Notes: generated by a model not told the origin, from the letters alone. 64,000 nt of DNA from Heterocephalus glaber (GCF_000247695.1 NW_004624805.1:162903-226902), one strand, 5' to 3'. Positions 45,231-57,469 are shown, numbered from the stretch's first letter. Numbers and translations are program-made.

Positions 45231-45600
45231 GTTTGGTCTAGATATCCCCACAAAGCCTCAGGCATAAGTGAGTTTTCAGAGGCGGCTGAATCTAGAGGGT
45301 GTGATGCTGGGGTTAAGGGTGTGTGATTACTAACCAGTCCATTGATTGGTTTGGCACCGCCCTAATCCCGGTAGACTAGACAAGACAAAAGGGGCAGGAA
45401 GGTGCTGTTAAGGTCTCTTGCTGCTTTGCTACCTTTGTTCTGTCATAAACTGCTGCCCCTCTGCCGTTTACTGTCCTGCTTTGGAGCCAGCCATTATGGA
45501 CTGAAGCCTCTACAAATGTACTCTAAGCTATTCATCATCCAGTCTTCTTCCCCCACCAAGTATATCTTAGAATTTGGATGTCTCCTTGGTAGAGCCTTTT
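45231..45600 (+). mobile_element. MaLR LTR (ORR1/MST-like), plus strand
   Basis: TTTTGGTTTGGTCTAGATATCCCC at the start, TAAGGTCTCTTGCTGCTTTGC in the middle, then AGCCAGCCATTATGGACTGAAGCCTC, are the sense words of a MaLR LTR. The 71-codon frame at 45402-45617 is inside. Confidence 0.7.
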
Positions 45601-45623
45601 CCTCCTTTGCAATATAATCAGTA

Positions 45624-45772
45624 CTGAAGATTGTGGGGATTGAACCCAGGGCCTTTACACTGAACTAAATCCTCACACTTTTTAATTTTTAAATTTTGAG
45701 ACACTAAGTTGCTAAGTTGTCCAGGCTGGGTTCAAAAGTTATAATCCTCCTGCCTCAGCCTCCCAGAGTAAC
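45624..45772 (-). mobile_element. B1-dID dimeric SINE
   Basis: The ID half comes first on plus (TTGTGGGGATTGAACCCAGGGCC, ACTGAACTAAATCC), then the B1 half (GAGACACTAAGTTGCTAAGTTGTCCAGG, CTCCTGCCTCAGCCTCC). Minus strand. Confidence 0.85.
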
Positions 45773-45824
45773 AAGCAGTAATTTTAGAGATGCATTTATA
45801 TAGTGTATTTTAGTGTCAGAAAGA

Positions 45825-45917
45825 TTTCTTAAGGATCAAGTTTATTTTACTTATTCCAAAGACAAGGAAACCTAGGCCAAGAGAAATAAACTGACCTAAG
45901 GTGTGCACTGTGCAGAC
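45825..45917 (+). repeat. MIR-like fragment
   Basis: TTATTTTACTTATTCCAAAGACAAGGAAACCTAGGCC with GAGAAATAAACTGACC resembles the MIR core on the plus strand. Confidence 0.45.
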
Positions 45918-46420
45918 ATACACCCTGTAGTAGGTAGAAAAATGACTGTAAAGATATCTGTGTCCTAATTCGCAGAACCTGTCAAAATGGTATTTTCCAT
46001 GGCGAAAGAGACTTTGTGAAGGTGAATCAGTTAAGGATCTCGAAATGGGACAATTACTTGGGATTAATTGGGTGAGCCCAGTATAATCACACAGACCCTT
46101 ATAAAAGGAAGGTAGGGTAGAGTCAGGATCTGGGACAGTGGCGGCAGAGGTTCCGTGCTAGTGAGTGGTGGAAGACACCCCCTGGCTGCCTTGGGAATGG
46201 ATTCAAGTGTCAAGCGTTGAGTCCCCCAGAGGTTAGAAAGGCAAGGCAATGACTTTGCCACGCAACTGCCAGAAGAAATGCAGCTTTGCCAGCATATTGC
46301 ATCTAGCCTAGTAAACTGATTTTGGTTTTCTGGGCTCCAGAATGTGAGATAATATATCCATGTTGTTCTAAGGCACTGAGCTGTGGTAATTGTTACTGCA
46401 GCAATACGACACTAATACAG
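45918..46420 (+). mobile_element. MLT1-type MaLR solo LTR
   Basis: GTAGGTAGAAAAATGACTG, TATCTGTGTCCTAATTCGCAG, AGACTTTGTGAAGG, GACCCTTATAAAAGGAAGG (TATA region) and the end CAATACGACACTAATACAG, in order. About 500 bp, so near full length. The minus frame 46261-46064 is antisense to it. Confidence 0.85.
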
Positions 46421-46845
46421 ACCCTCACTCTTATGAACTATGAAAAGAAGCACATGGTATAGTCAGAGTAATGGTACAATACAGGTCACTTTTTGGAAGC
46501 AAGCTACTGAAGATAAACATTTGGAGAAATGCTTGGGGCTCATGAACCTGGTTACCAGAATTCTTCCAAAATGGAAGCGTGGTAGGACCATTGGGGAACA
46601 CGTCCAGGACACATCTCCCCATCACCATAATCATACTTTTTTCCCAGGTGGGATCAGTGGGTTGCTGCTTCTCTTTTGTTCACATACAAGGTAAATCAAG
46701 CCTGCTGTGTTCCTTCCACAGTTGAATTTCGCCTTTGAAGGGAGAACTTGGTAGCTTTTGAAACTCTTGCCAAAAGCCACTTTTAGAAATCTTGCTTCCC
46801 TTCCATCTCTGCTCTGATTTTTTTGTTGAAACATTGTATTGTTAG
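46421..46845. other. Intron sequence, nothing recognised
   Basis: Frames on both strands (46440-46694 plus, 46864-46631 minus) lack domains. Confidence 0.35.
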
Positions 46846-47219
46846 CTTTCCATTGCCATGACAAAATGCTAGCCGTAATTGACTTTTACAGGGAGGAGAG
46901 CTTGATTTGAGCCTCTGGCTTCAGAGGCTTCAGGGCATGGTTGCTTGGCCATGTTGCTCGGGATCTGGTAGGGAGCTCATGGCAGAGCACAGCTGCTCAC
47001 CTCATGGCCACCAGGAAGCAGAGAGAAAACTCATTTTTATGACAGAATCCCTCACCCCAAACCATTAAGCTGTGATGCACCCATGGCTAATCCACGGATG
47101 AGATGAGAATCATCATGATCCGATCACCTCCCAGAGGAGCCATCTCTGGACACTGCTGCTTTGGAGACCAAACCTTTAACACATTAGCTTTTGGGGAACC
47201 GCTCAGACTGAAGCCCTGA
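46846..47219 (-). mobile_element. MaLR LTR (MT/ORR1-like), minus strand
   Basis: TTAGCTTTCCATTGCCATGACAAAATGC, GGGAGGAGAGCTTGATTTGAGCC, ACCAGGAAGCAGAGAGAAAAC, and then GCTTTTGGGGAACCGCTCAGACTGAAG outline a reversed rodent MaLR LTR. Confidence 0.75.
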
Positions 47220-49228
47220 CATGTAGAAGAAAGTTGTGACCATGCCACCGTGGGTCCCCAGTGCCTTGGATGTTAGACCCGAGCAGCAGCCTGGTTGTCT
47301 TAGGCTCATCACAACCTCTGGGACCTCTCCCCACTGTGCCGGGCAAATGACCCCCCAGCTCCAGGGCTGGGCCATTTGAACCCTGACAGAAGTCCTCATG
47401 CTGGCCAGGGCAGGACCCGTGTGGAACACCTCAGCACTGTGCTCGTTAGCGGGTGTACGTGTGCACTTGCCTGGACTCCTGCTGTCCCCTCCTGGTGGGA
47501 GGGGAGGCTCGGTGTAACCAGGGCGGGAGCCGGGTGATACTGGGGAGGCCCAGAACAGCAGCTCACACCCTGAGGAGGGAGCCAGACGGTGCTGTGACTT
47601 GGCCTGAGTCTCCTCCCGGGAACGGACCTCGGGGACAAAGAGAAGCTTGGAGCTTTCCTGTTTCTGGACCTTGGCCAAAAAGAAGTGAATTAGTAGTGGA
47701 AAAGTGAGAGAATCACCTAGTCGTAGTATTTTAAGGCTTGATGTGTTCACTCATTACTCTCAATGCCTTCTACCACATGTAGACCTCAGCCCTCATAGGG
47801 GACTTAAGGAAGCCATCATGTCATGTCTTATCTCTCTGTTTCATTCTGTTCTTGTGGCATAGGCTCACTTCCACATTGTCTATCTTTGAAACCATTTATT
47901 CATATTTCTTTCCTGCAGAAAGAAATGTTCAGTTTAGAATTTCCCCTGTGCACAGAGAATGAACTCTGATGTACGGAGTTCGGCTGTCCGGATTCCCCGC
48001 TTTCCTCAGGTACCCGCCTGTCTGAACTTGACCTTCTGCTCCTCTCCGGTAGAACATTCCTTTATCACCCCCTAGATGCCCGCTGTACCTCCCTACCTCC
48101 TTTCTTTCTCAGCTTGCCTCTTGCCTGCTCTTGAAATCAAGTTCCTCCTCAGCACTTGCTGGAGGAGGACAGTAGGCCAGATGCTTATTGGACAAAAAGA
48201 GGCAGTATGTGTGCTTTTGTGTAAGCTGATTATTTAGAAGTCCTTACCCCTGATATTTTGCAAGCCAGTTGGAAAACAAATTGAAAACTAAATGGTTGAA
48301 GGACATCACTGAAGTCCTTTTTATGTAATTAGGCAAGACTCATGAGTAAGATAAAACCCACTAATACCTGTGTGACTGAAAGTCCAGCCTTGGGCTTCTG
48401 TAAGGTTTATTTCTAGGTCTTTCAAGGGTTTACCCACAGAGACATAGGACATTTTGTTTCTGAGAGCATAAGCATGCCGTCCATCACTGCGTGCTCCTCC
48501 AGTGGGAGGGATGGATAGAAGAGATGTTTTTTGGAGATCAGATGTTTAAGCTGGGCGGTACTGAAGCTACAAAAATTGAAACTCTCGTTGATAACTAGGG
48601 AGACAAGTAAGTAAAGCTTTCTCATGTTGTATAATCTGAGTAGGAAGATAAGACTGTCAAATGTAGAGTTAACATTCACTGAATATTTAGAACCTTAATT
48701 TTGTATAAAATATAAAAAGATATGCACAAATAAGAAAATTGGCAAGATCTTTTGAAATTATGGAAAGTAGCAAATAGCATAGGAAAAGATGGCTAGGAAA
48801 GGTTACTTTTCAAGTGAGCATTGAGTTTATAAAAACTTACTTTGTTTTGTTATTTTGCATGTCTTGTTTTAAGCTGTATTCCACGGGAATAGAGAAGTAT
48901 AAGTTTAATGAGGAAAAATCCAACTATTTTCAAGTCAGAGTAGTATCTTCAATTTTGTATACTGAATTTTTTGAGCTAAGAATTAAAATAGAAAAATGGC
49001 TGAATTTATATGGGGAAAGATTTTTAATGGCATTTTGGCAGAGCCGAACACACTGAACATTTTGATTAAAAGTGTCTTCAGTCAATAAGATGACTCATGT
49101 TAGTAAGACTTCTGATTTCAAAAACGGAATTAGTCACTCCGTCTCAATGGATGAAGTTCAGTCTCTGCCTCTGTACTGATAGTATTAGAATGTAGTTGTA
49201 GTTTGGCTCATTTGGGCCACAAACAGTT
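47220..49228. other. Intron sequence; GC-rich patch 47230-47650
   Basis: The patch is GC-rich without being CpG-dense and carries the longest minus frame of the region (188 codons, 47750-47184). It has no motif I recognise, and an overlapping plus frame of 84 codons exists. The remainder is AT-rich and unremarkable. Confidence 0.35.
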
Positions 49229-49237
49229 TACATTATT

Positions 49238-49323
49238 TCTTTTTTGGGGGGTACTGGAGATCGAACTCGGGTCCTTGCGCTTTCGAGGCAGGCTGCGTAA
49301 CCACTGAGCTAAATCCCCAGCCC
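49238..49323 (-). mobile_element. ID-like SINE with target duplication
   Basis: TTTTTTGGGGGGTACTGGAG, GATCGAACTCGGGTCC and GAGCTAAATCCCCAGCCC. A 9-bp duplication TACATTATT flanks it at 49229-49237 and 49324-49332. Confidence 0.93.
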
Positions 49324-49718
49324 TACATTATTCCTCTTGGAAAGAAAGCTCAACAAAATTATTTTCTAGTGGAAATTTATTTTGACAGAGAATTAAAACA
49401 CATGTATGTTGTCTTAATATTTTATTAATAACATTAATTTACTTTAACAATTATTTATTATTAAAAACATTTTATTAATAATTTGGATGAAGACTTTGCT
49501 GGGCCATTATTTAACTTTCTTATGAAATAAAAATAAAGAGAAGGCTTGCAAAATTTAAATCCAAATTTAAGTCCAGTTAAATAAAAAGTCCTTTATGGGC
49601 AGTAATTAGAGCAGTAACAAAGTTGCAGAATGAGACAGACTCATTTCTTTAATCAGTGGGAAAAAGACAGATCTTTCAGGTCAACTAAAATGTTCATCAA
49701 ATAAAGAGTGAGTAGAAG

Positions 49719-49802
49719 GGCTGAGAATTTAGCTCAGTGGCACCGCGCCTGCCTCACAAGCACAAGGTTCTGAGTTCAATCCCTGGTACCAAAAAAAAAA
49801 AA
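49719..49802 (+). mobile_element. ID-like SINE with target duplication
   Basis: GGCTGAGAATTTAGCTCAGTGG opens it and CCCTGGTACC plus an A-tail closes it. The duplication GAGTAGAAG lies at 49710-49718 and 49803-49811. It inserted exactly at the 5' edge of the following B1-dID. Confidence 0.93.
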
Positions 49803-49810
49803 GAGTAGAA

Positions 49811-49998
49811 GCCAGGCATGGTGATGCATACCTATAAAACCAGCACTCTGGGAGGCTGAGGCAGGTGAACTGCAAGTTCAGGCTCAGCTGGGACAGTATA
49901 GTGACTTAGCAATATCCTGTCTCAAAATAAAAAATAAAAGAAGAGCTGAGGATACAGATCAGTGAAGACCCTGGGTTTAATCCCCAGTACTAAAAAAA
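49811..49998 (+). mobile_element. B1-dID dimeric SINE
   Basis: The B1 half (GCCAGGCATGGTGATGC, GGGAGGCTGAGGCAGG, AGTGACTTAGCAATATCC), an A-rich linker, then the ID half (AGAGCTGAGGATACAGATC, CCCTGGGTTTAATCCCCAG) and an A-tail. Confidence 0.9.
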
Positions 49999-51396
49999 AA
50001 TTAATGAAAAATTATGAGAGTATGACTTGGTTACCCAAACTGCTATCTTTGGCTGTCTTGATGAAGGCATGAGTTCTAAACAGTGGATTAGGACACAGTC
50101 CTGCTGTGTCAAGTTGGCCTGGCCATCCCCGGAGGATTGTCTTTAGCCCAAGGTGCCAGATTTCAGGTTGCTGTCAACTCTTCCTGGACACATTCGCAGG
50201 AGAGCATGAGATGAAGTCCTGGCCGCATGTGCTGTGTTATCCATGTCACACTGCTGTGCCCCTGTGATTTCTGGTGTTGCAGGGCTGGCCTGGCAGGCCC
50301 CACACAGCTTTACACGAGAACTTCATTGTGTTGGTTATCACGGGCTCAAGCTCCAGCAGAGCTGGACTGGGCTCACAGGTGGAGGATGCCAGGAAATATT
50401 CATTTTAATGATGGCAGCTAATTGGTAGCTTCAAAGTCTCATTTGTGAAGGATGGCCGCAGAGAGTATTGGTCTAGAGAAGAAACACTAGGGAGGCAGGT
50501 AAAGAGCTTGAAATACTCTTAAGAGCCATAGCACGTTAGTTTTCCAGCAAGGCCTTAACAAGTGATCACATATGTAGTTAGGACACCATTGCTGTGTCAC
50601 AGTTTCTGTGGGACACCAGTTTGGGTACTGTATGGCTCTGCTGGGTCTCTGCTTGAGACTCTGCAAGGCCAACCTCAAAGATCAGCTGGGCCTTGTGCCT
50701 TCTGGGAGGCCCTGGGAAAAATCCACTCCCAAAATCAGTCAAGAGGTCCATATCTAGTTCCTTGCAGATGCAGGGCCGAGGTCCCTCTTGCTTCACTGTC
50801 AGCCAGGAGCCGTTCTTGGCTCCGTGAAGCCACTTGCGATCTTTGTCACCTTGTGCCTTCTAATGCCAAACTAGCGGCAGTGCATCAAGCCCACCCCCAT
50901 TTTCCTGATTTCCTCATCAGCTGCATCTCTGACCACAGCCAGAGAAAGCTCCTCTGAGGAGTTCTGAGGGCTCCTATGATTAGATCAGATCTACCAGATA
51001 ATTCAGGGTGATCTCCCTGCTGTCATAATTACTTCTGCATTCCCTTTGCCATAGTCACAGGTTCGAGGAGCGAGGGCGTGGACATGCTGCCGGAAGCAGC
51101 CCTGATGTGGGAGATAGGTTGTGGCCGCTGCAGCTGTGCCCTGCCACGGGGACAGGGAGGAGAGGAAAGACTGCTGAGGAAAGACTGCTCTCGGCAAGTC
51201 TCAGAAAGGATCCAGGCCAGCAACTTCTGGCCACTTCCTACTCTGAGACTTTAGAACTTGCTGTGGACACATACTAGAAAAAAATAAGGCAGTCCATGTG
51301 ATACCAAAGGCTGTATGTAAAGTGCTATATATAGTTGAAGTTTTGTGCTTTGATTCTGAAAACCTAACAGTGTAGTTTATTTAGATAACTGATTTA
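49999..51396. other. Intron sequence, GC-moderate
   Basis: Several overlapping frames (50227-50428, 50562-50957 plus; 50796-50487, 51223-51003 minus) have no recognised domain or splice signals that agree. No repeat identified. Confidence 0.35.
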
Positions 51397-51494
51397 GGGC
51401 CGGGGATTTAGCTCAGTGGTTTTTGCCGCCTGCTGCGTAAGCACAAGGACCCAAGTTCAATACTCGGTACCCCCAAAAAAAAAAGGGATTCAAA
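51397..51494 (+). mobile_element. ID-like SINE with 15-bp duplication
   Basis: GGGCCGGGGATTTAGCTCAG starts it; B box and CTCGGTACCCCC, then an A-tail and GGGATTCAAA. The duplication TAGATAACTGATTTA lies at 51382-51396 and 51495-51509. The 10 bases after the A-tail are extra, perhaps a short readthrough transcript end. Confidence 0.92.
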
Positions 51495-51509
51495 TAGATA
51501 ACTGATTTA

Positions 51510-51780
51510 TTAAAAATTTCCCAATGGCAAATATTTATAATATTTCTGTTACATTTAATATTGCATTAGTATCTTGTCTAAGAGAGTGTACCTGTATTCT
51601 CCCAGATAAGGCAAAAAAGCCCAACTATGCAGAACAACTGGATGGATTATTTTATTTCATCTTCACGTTAATCTTGTAAGTATAAATACTGTTCCCATTT
51701 TGTGGAGAGGAATATTGGTCACAGGGAAGGGAAATGACTTTCCCAAAGTCACACTGTGATGGACAGGCTCCTGCAGTACA
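51510..51780 (+). repeat. MIR-like fragment
   Basis: From about 51640 TTTTATTTCATCTTCACGTTAATC, CATTTTGTGGAGAGG and GACTTTCCCAAAGTCACAC follow the MIR order. Confidence 0.6.
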
Positions 51781-53734
51781 GTGGACTTTGTCCACAGACT
51801 ACGCTGCTTTGACCTAGGGCATTTCACATCGCAGTGGTCATTATGGCATTTTATCAGCATAAATAAGAGGCTTGTAATCAATCTGGTCATTTTCCGTGAA
51901 GAAAGGCAAACATACTCCTTGTGTGGTCCCTATTTGTCTTTGACCCTTGAACAGGAAAGTGACCTTGAATGGCTATTTGCTGAGCATGTCCTAAAAGCAA
52001 AGCCTGGTACTCGGAGCTGAGTGGGGTCCAGATGGGTGGAAGAGACAAGAAGGGGTCTTGGAGTCAGGTCCCTCTTTTTGCAGCTCTGTATCTTTTCTCT
52101 TGTGCCTTTTCCTAACTTTTCTGTTTCAGAACTGTTTGGTTTTTTTAGAAACTTCGCACGTGTTTAGTATCCTTTTAGTGGAGATGTGTTCCCCGTATCC
52201 TTTTTTGGCTTTGAATTATACATAGCAAATGGAATTAGTGATGTAAACAGCCTTTCTGTTGTGTATATTAAAATAAATTTTTATAAAAAGAGAGGGCTTT
52301 TTTTGTATTTAGAACACTTTCTTGCTTTGATGCTCATGAGGCATATTCTTCAGTCACATTTCTCCTGGCAGAGACCCACATTTATGTGGGGTTTAACGGA
52401 ACAGAAAGTCATACTCTGGGAATTGCTGCACGACTTATTTTTGTGTCAGTATTTCTGATATTAAGAAAATTTGTAGTTATTCCCAGTTAGGGAAATAAAA
52501 CATTATTAGATAAGCACAAGTCTTTTATTCCAAATATTGTAATTCAAAAGAGCAGTATCTGCTCCTTAAGGGTGGTATGAAGATTTACTTGTGTTGGGTG
52601 GCACTTGAATTTTGAAACATTCCCATAGAACTGGAGGTTGGAGATGATGGGGCTTCAAAATCATTCTTTCGCTTGTGCTGGCTGAGCGCCTCTCTCAGCA
52701 CCTCCCATCTGCTCTCCGTGTGTCTGCGTGTATGTCGAGGCCCATGGTTAAGGCATAGAAAAGTCAGCGCGTGTAACTGGTGAGGCTGGAGGACGTGACG
52801 TCTGCAGTCTGGTCAAGTTTGCAGTCCATCTGCTGGACTCTGCACAGAGACCTTTTCAGAAGCAGCCCTGCACCAAGCCCTGCGCGAAGAGCCTCTCAGT
52901 CTACCTTTGTCCAAATATCACTGGAATGGCCTCAGCAAAATTAGTCTCCCCTCACTGAACAGCTCTGATTACCACACAGTGTGGATCCTCCAGCAAAGTT
53001 TTATGGATACATTTTTTTTCTTTTCCCAAAAGCAAAGACTGCCTAGTAAAAATTAAACTCAGAGCAGTCCCTTTAGTTCATTCATCTCTTGGCAGACAGA
53101 GCAAACTATATGAAGGGTTTTTAGTGCACATCTTTGATTTTCTTTAAAATTGATTTTTGTATAGAAATTAAGTTTTTAGCTGGATTTAGTATTGATAAAA
53201 AGGCTCACATTGTGTATTTTTATCAACTACTTTTTGGAACACTTTTTCCTCCAGCTTTTGAATTTCATTTGTCTTTTTCAATTTAAAAATGAAATCACTG
53301 CGTGCATTGTTAGGGTGATTCTTCCAGTGTCTTGATGGAAATCTATTAGATACAACATTAAATATTAAAGTGAGGCATTCTAAATCAGTCCACGTTGAAG
53401 TACTTCATAGATACTAAGTAAATATGAGAGAGGAGCTACAAGCTTTTGGACCAGGGGTATTGTTTATGTGCACCCAATAGATAAAATGTTGTTAATTGGT
53501 GGGGCTTAACCCTTGCTCAGATCTTCCCATTTCTAAACTCTGACTCCTTAACATTCCACTGAGAGAGGGACCGGCAAGACTTGAAGTTAGGTCGTTCTTA
53601 ATTTATCCCTCTGCTAGCTTCTCCAAGGCAGATGAGCTCTCTTTATCCACCTATCTGTCCATCCATTAAAAAAGAGTCTGCTTTCCTTATTTTTCACCTC
53701 TGAGATGTTGATAGCATTGTTTAAAAATGTGTGT
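51781..53734. other. Intron sequence, nothing recognised
   Basis: AT-rich, repeat-poor. Two frames at 51781-52020 and 52186-52458 lack domains. Confidence 0.4.
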
Positions 53735-53850
53735 GGTCTTTCATAGATTTTCAAGTGCTTTCAGATCCATTTTCTATTTTGCTCCTCATAATCCTGGGAA
53801 GTATGCAGGAGAGATATGATTCCTTTTTATAGATGAAAAGCACGTGACTG
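53735..53850 (+). repeat. MIR-like fragment
   Basis: TTTTCAAGTGCTTTCAGATCC, CTCCTCATAATCCTGGG and TTTTTATAGATGAAAAGCACGTGAC match the MIR order on plus. Confidence 0.55.
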
Positions 53851-56270
53851 GAAGCGGTTGCTGCAGCTTGGAGGCAGTGATCCACACTTGGCCCCTCCTT
53901 TCCGTTGGGGCCTCTTCCGCGGCCTCCACTCTGACTCGGTAATGATTTCTGCATAGGGTTCTAGTCTGAGCCACTCAGGTCCTGAGCTGCGGTCTCTGCA
54001 GCTCTCCCAGCTCAGCACATCCAGGAGGAAGCCAGCACTGGCAATGGCCCCAGCCCTGAGATACCGAGAGCTAAGACCTGGTCCCTGCTTTTGAGGAACT
54101 GAGGCTCCCGGGGGAAGCAAAGAGTAAACAAGAATAATTTAGAGTCGGAGGCAAGTACTGTAGGTGAGAGCGCCCCCTGCAGGGATTGAGGAGGGCTTTA
54201 CAGGGAAGTGGCTCTTGAGGTGGGATTGGAAAGCAAAGAATCAATCCCGCTTCCATGCGCCACTCTGCAGTGTGTGGAAATTGTACCTGTAGAGAATAAG
54301 AGAGTTATGTCATCATCTATAACCAAGATACCTAAGTTTATAAAGTGTTTGGAAAAATAACATTTATTTATTTTATTATTTTTTCTGTGTGTTTGTGCAA
54401 AATTGTCAATTGCTGATCTTGCTGATAAACTTTTGTCGCAATCCATATGAGGGCATAATGAATAGTGGGTGTTATTCTAGGCCTGTGAACTGGTTGCTCT
54501 GTCTGATCTTCCTCTTTCAAATTATTATAAATTATTTTTTCCCTTTTCCTTATTCTGCTTGGTTGATTAATCTTCAACCAGATATTCCAACGTCAAAGGG
54601 TCTGGCCTTCCCAGCCTGACTCTCTCCAACCCCAGGCTCCTCTAGGAATCTCATGTAATTTATTTAAAATCAATTAGTTGTCTTTGTAACGGACCTCTTT
54701 TACTTGCTTTCCTCATTCTTGTTTTTGCTTTTTCAATTAAGTTAGCTGAAAAGTGCCCACATCACAGCAAGCAAAGGGGTTTAAGAAGTTCAATCTCTTT
54801 AAGGTGAGTGTCAGCAGAGGAAGAAAGAAACTGAAAATTGTTAACGAAGCCACTTGTGTTCAGATCGCAGTTTATAGAAGGGTTATCAAATGTTCATCTT
54901 TCCAGGCCCTAAAAACTTTCAAGACAAGGGACTTGAGGTTCACTTTCTTAGTGATGGAGTGGGAGTGACTTAGTTCCCAGTGGAAGAGGTCCCTACAGTG
55001 GTTTTCATGGGTGCCACCCAAGTGCAGGCCTCTCCTGGCCGTCAGGAGTGCATTGAAGAGTCCTTTCTTTCTCTTGCCTTGGCAGAAGTTGAAAGGAAGG
55101 GAGAAGGGTTGCAAAGAGAACCTGTGTTTAAATGCTGTCTGTTTATTCGTTCATTCGTGGGTGTTTATCAAACCCCTCCTTCTATTTGTCAGGCAGTATA
55201 AAAGAGACACCTTATTCTGCCTTTTGAGTTTGGAATTTATTGTATGTAGTTAACCATTCACTTTCCAAGATTGCTTTTCCAGATGGAAAAATATGTGCTC
55301 AGACCTGTGGAAGAACACTGGTCTACAGGTGTGTGGCTGTGTGTGGTTCTGATTATGTGTCATTTTCTTGATAATGGTCTAAGCAACTTCCTAGCCTGCT
55401 GCAAAACCCAGGATGGCGAACAAGTCGGTTAACACCTGTCATGGAAGTAGAAAAAGTTAACACAATCATATCTAATGTTGAATGTTAAAAATATTTTGTT
55501 TTTCCTCCCAGACTGTTATGTAAATAATTTAAAGCTGACACAGCTAGAGATGGTAGCATGAAGCCAAACTACTTTTAAGAATTAAGGCTTATGGATAAAG
55601 AAAAGGAAAACAGCTCTGTTGCTCTAGAGAAAAAGTAAACAAAGCAGAAACATGTTATAAAATGAAACATAACGTGGTGAAAGTAGTATTGTATGACTGC
55701 CCTCACGCCTTGCTCGGTCTCACTTTGCCTTTGCATGGGGCAACAATACAGACAGCTGATCTTGCTATTCTACCTGTTCTTCTCCAGCTTCTGTGGACTG
55801 CGAGTCACCTGGTGATCTTGGTAAATGCAGGAAACGCTTGGTTGCTTTCATAGTGCCACTGGGGTTTAGAGAGCCTTTAAAACAATCGTTTCTGTGAGCA
55901 CTTGTCTTCGGTGTGCGTTTCTGAGTATCTAAGTGAAGTCAAGTCCTTTCCTCCTGTCCTGTGTGGCACTTCCACCTCCACACTTTCCATAGAGGAACCA
56001 GGGGGAAGCTGGGCTGTTCAGAAGTGGGCTCCATACCACCTGGATTGTGCCTTGTTCCTGTTCCAGAGCATCTGGGGTGCAGGGAAGAAATCTGAGGGAA
56101 ATGCGCTTGAGAAAAGGTATCTGTGAGCGCTTGCTCTAGTGTTTGAAACTTTCTTCCATTCAGCAGCTGTGTAATCAACATCTCCCTGCCCCTGGGCTCC
56201 ATCCTTTTTATACAGATCCTGAGGCCTCACCCACCATTAGAACAGGCCTGTGAAACAGCCCCCTTGGACC
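53851..56270. other. Intron sequence, nothing recognised
   Basis: GC-richer at 53860-54260, otherwise AT-rich. Many short frames occur on both strands without domains. It contains the CTCF-like site at 54167. Confidence 0.35.
54167..54185 (-). promoter_or_regulatory. CTCF-like motif, reverse
   Basis: On the minus strand CCCTGCAGGGGGCGCTCTC matches the CTCF core (CNNNCAGGGGGCGC) closely. It faces the forward motif at 40621-40636. Confidence 0.55.
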
Positions 56271-56870
56271 TATGGCACCCCAGCTTAAGATTAACTTTCA
56301 TTCCATTTGGCCCAAGCTGCTGTCCACCAGCTCACCCCTAAATCAGTGCCTTAACTCTGTGCTGTCTGTCCCCTGCCTCCAAGGCTCCCTTTCTCCCCCA
56401 CATCCAGTGGACACATGGCCTGCTGTCCCTCCCCTGGGCACTCTGTCCTGGCTGCCCTCCTTTCAACACTGCCTTCCTCAGTGTTCTTTGGGTCCTTCCC
56501 CTCCTCGGCCTCTGAACCTTTGGAGGAGGAAGTGGCCCACATTCTGTCCCTGGTCTTCCAGGGCATCCTCTCTCCACTGGGGCTTCTGAACAAACGTGCA
56601 TGTCTGTCCCCAATCCAGACCTGTGCCTTGGGTGTCTTCCCTGTGTGGGCCCAGCCTCTTACCTTGCTCCTCTTCCTCCCTGGGATATTTTTGGGTGGCC
56701 AAATCATTGTCCTCAAAAGTGTGAGAGGTCCTCCCCTTCCAGGAGCCATCTGTGGTCCCATTCAAGGTCTGGGTGCTTTCTTTCTATTTATTCAGTGAAT
56801 TGTTGTTCAATGCTCTGTTCTGGGTCTTTTTCTAGGTGCTGAGGGTATAGCAGAATCTCCCAAAGTTTAC
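56271..56870 (+). repeat. Possible L2 3' region
   Basis: The end (TTTATTCAGTGAATTGTTG, TGCTCTGTTCTGGG, TTCTAGGTGCTGAGGGTATAGCAG at 56785-56852) is L2-like. The C-rich part before it (CTGCCCTCCTTTCAACACTGCC type) could be its upstream portion, which would explain the long overlapping frames here (127 codons plus, 136 codons minus). Confidence 0.4.
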
Positions 56871-57469
56871 TTCCTGCCCTGCTTTGCCATTGTTTGCACA
56901 TCATGATGCACTTGTTCCCCCCAGGCCAGAGCTGCCTCCCACCCAACTGGTCTTTAGCAGTGTTTATTCAAAGCAAATCCAGTCATGCCTATTTCTTTCC
57001 TTTTCTTCTCTCCCTTTTCTGCTGTGTCTTCTCTCCACCTCTCCCAGGAGCAAGACACAGGAAATAGCACTTCATAATTACAAGAGTAGATCAGATTGAT
57101 CAAATTTTATCATCAGTTCTGTTCTCTACATAGAATTGTGTGTTTGGTTTGAATGTGATGCAAGGGGTAGGTTGAATGCTTCCTTTGTTTGATAGATGTG
57201 CTCAGCTGTGGCCAACAACAAAAGTTTCCTTTCTGCTGTGTCTTGTTAAGGGCTGGAAAACTCAGTTCTTTGAAAAGTCACTATGACAGAGGAATATTCT
57301 GCTTATTCTTAGATGGTGCCTATGCCTATGAATATCAAAGCATTTTATTGGGTAACAAATACAAGATTTGTAAATGTTTTTATCTTGTAATATTGTCATC
57401 CCTTTTTCCTGAAATAACAAAGTTTCCTAAAGCACAAGACCACAAAGTTGGACTATATCTTTCGTAGTT
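56871..57469. other. Intron sequence, nothing recognised
   Basis: The frames at 56884-57099 and 57189-57467 (plus) have no recognised domain. Confidence 0.35.

Noticed and set aside
47184..47750. 188-codon minus frame in the intron
   Set aside because: The longest frame of the intron, but without motifs, with a competing plus frame, and partly next to a MaLR LTR; a chance frame in a GC-rich patch is more likely.
56351..56798. Overlapping 127-136 codon frames on both strands
   Set aside because: C-rich, L2-like sequence; open on several frames at once, which argues against coding.
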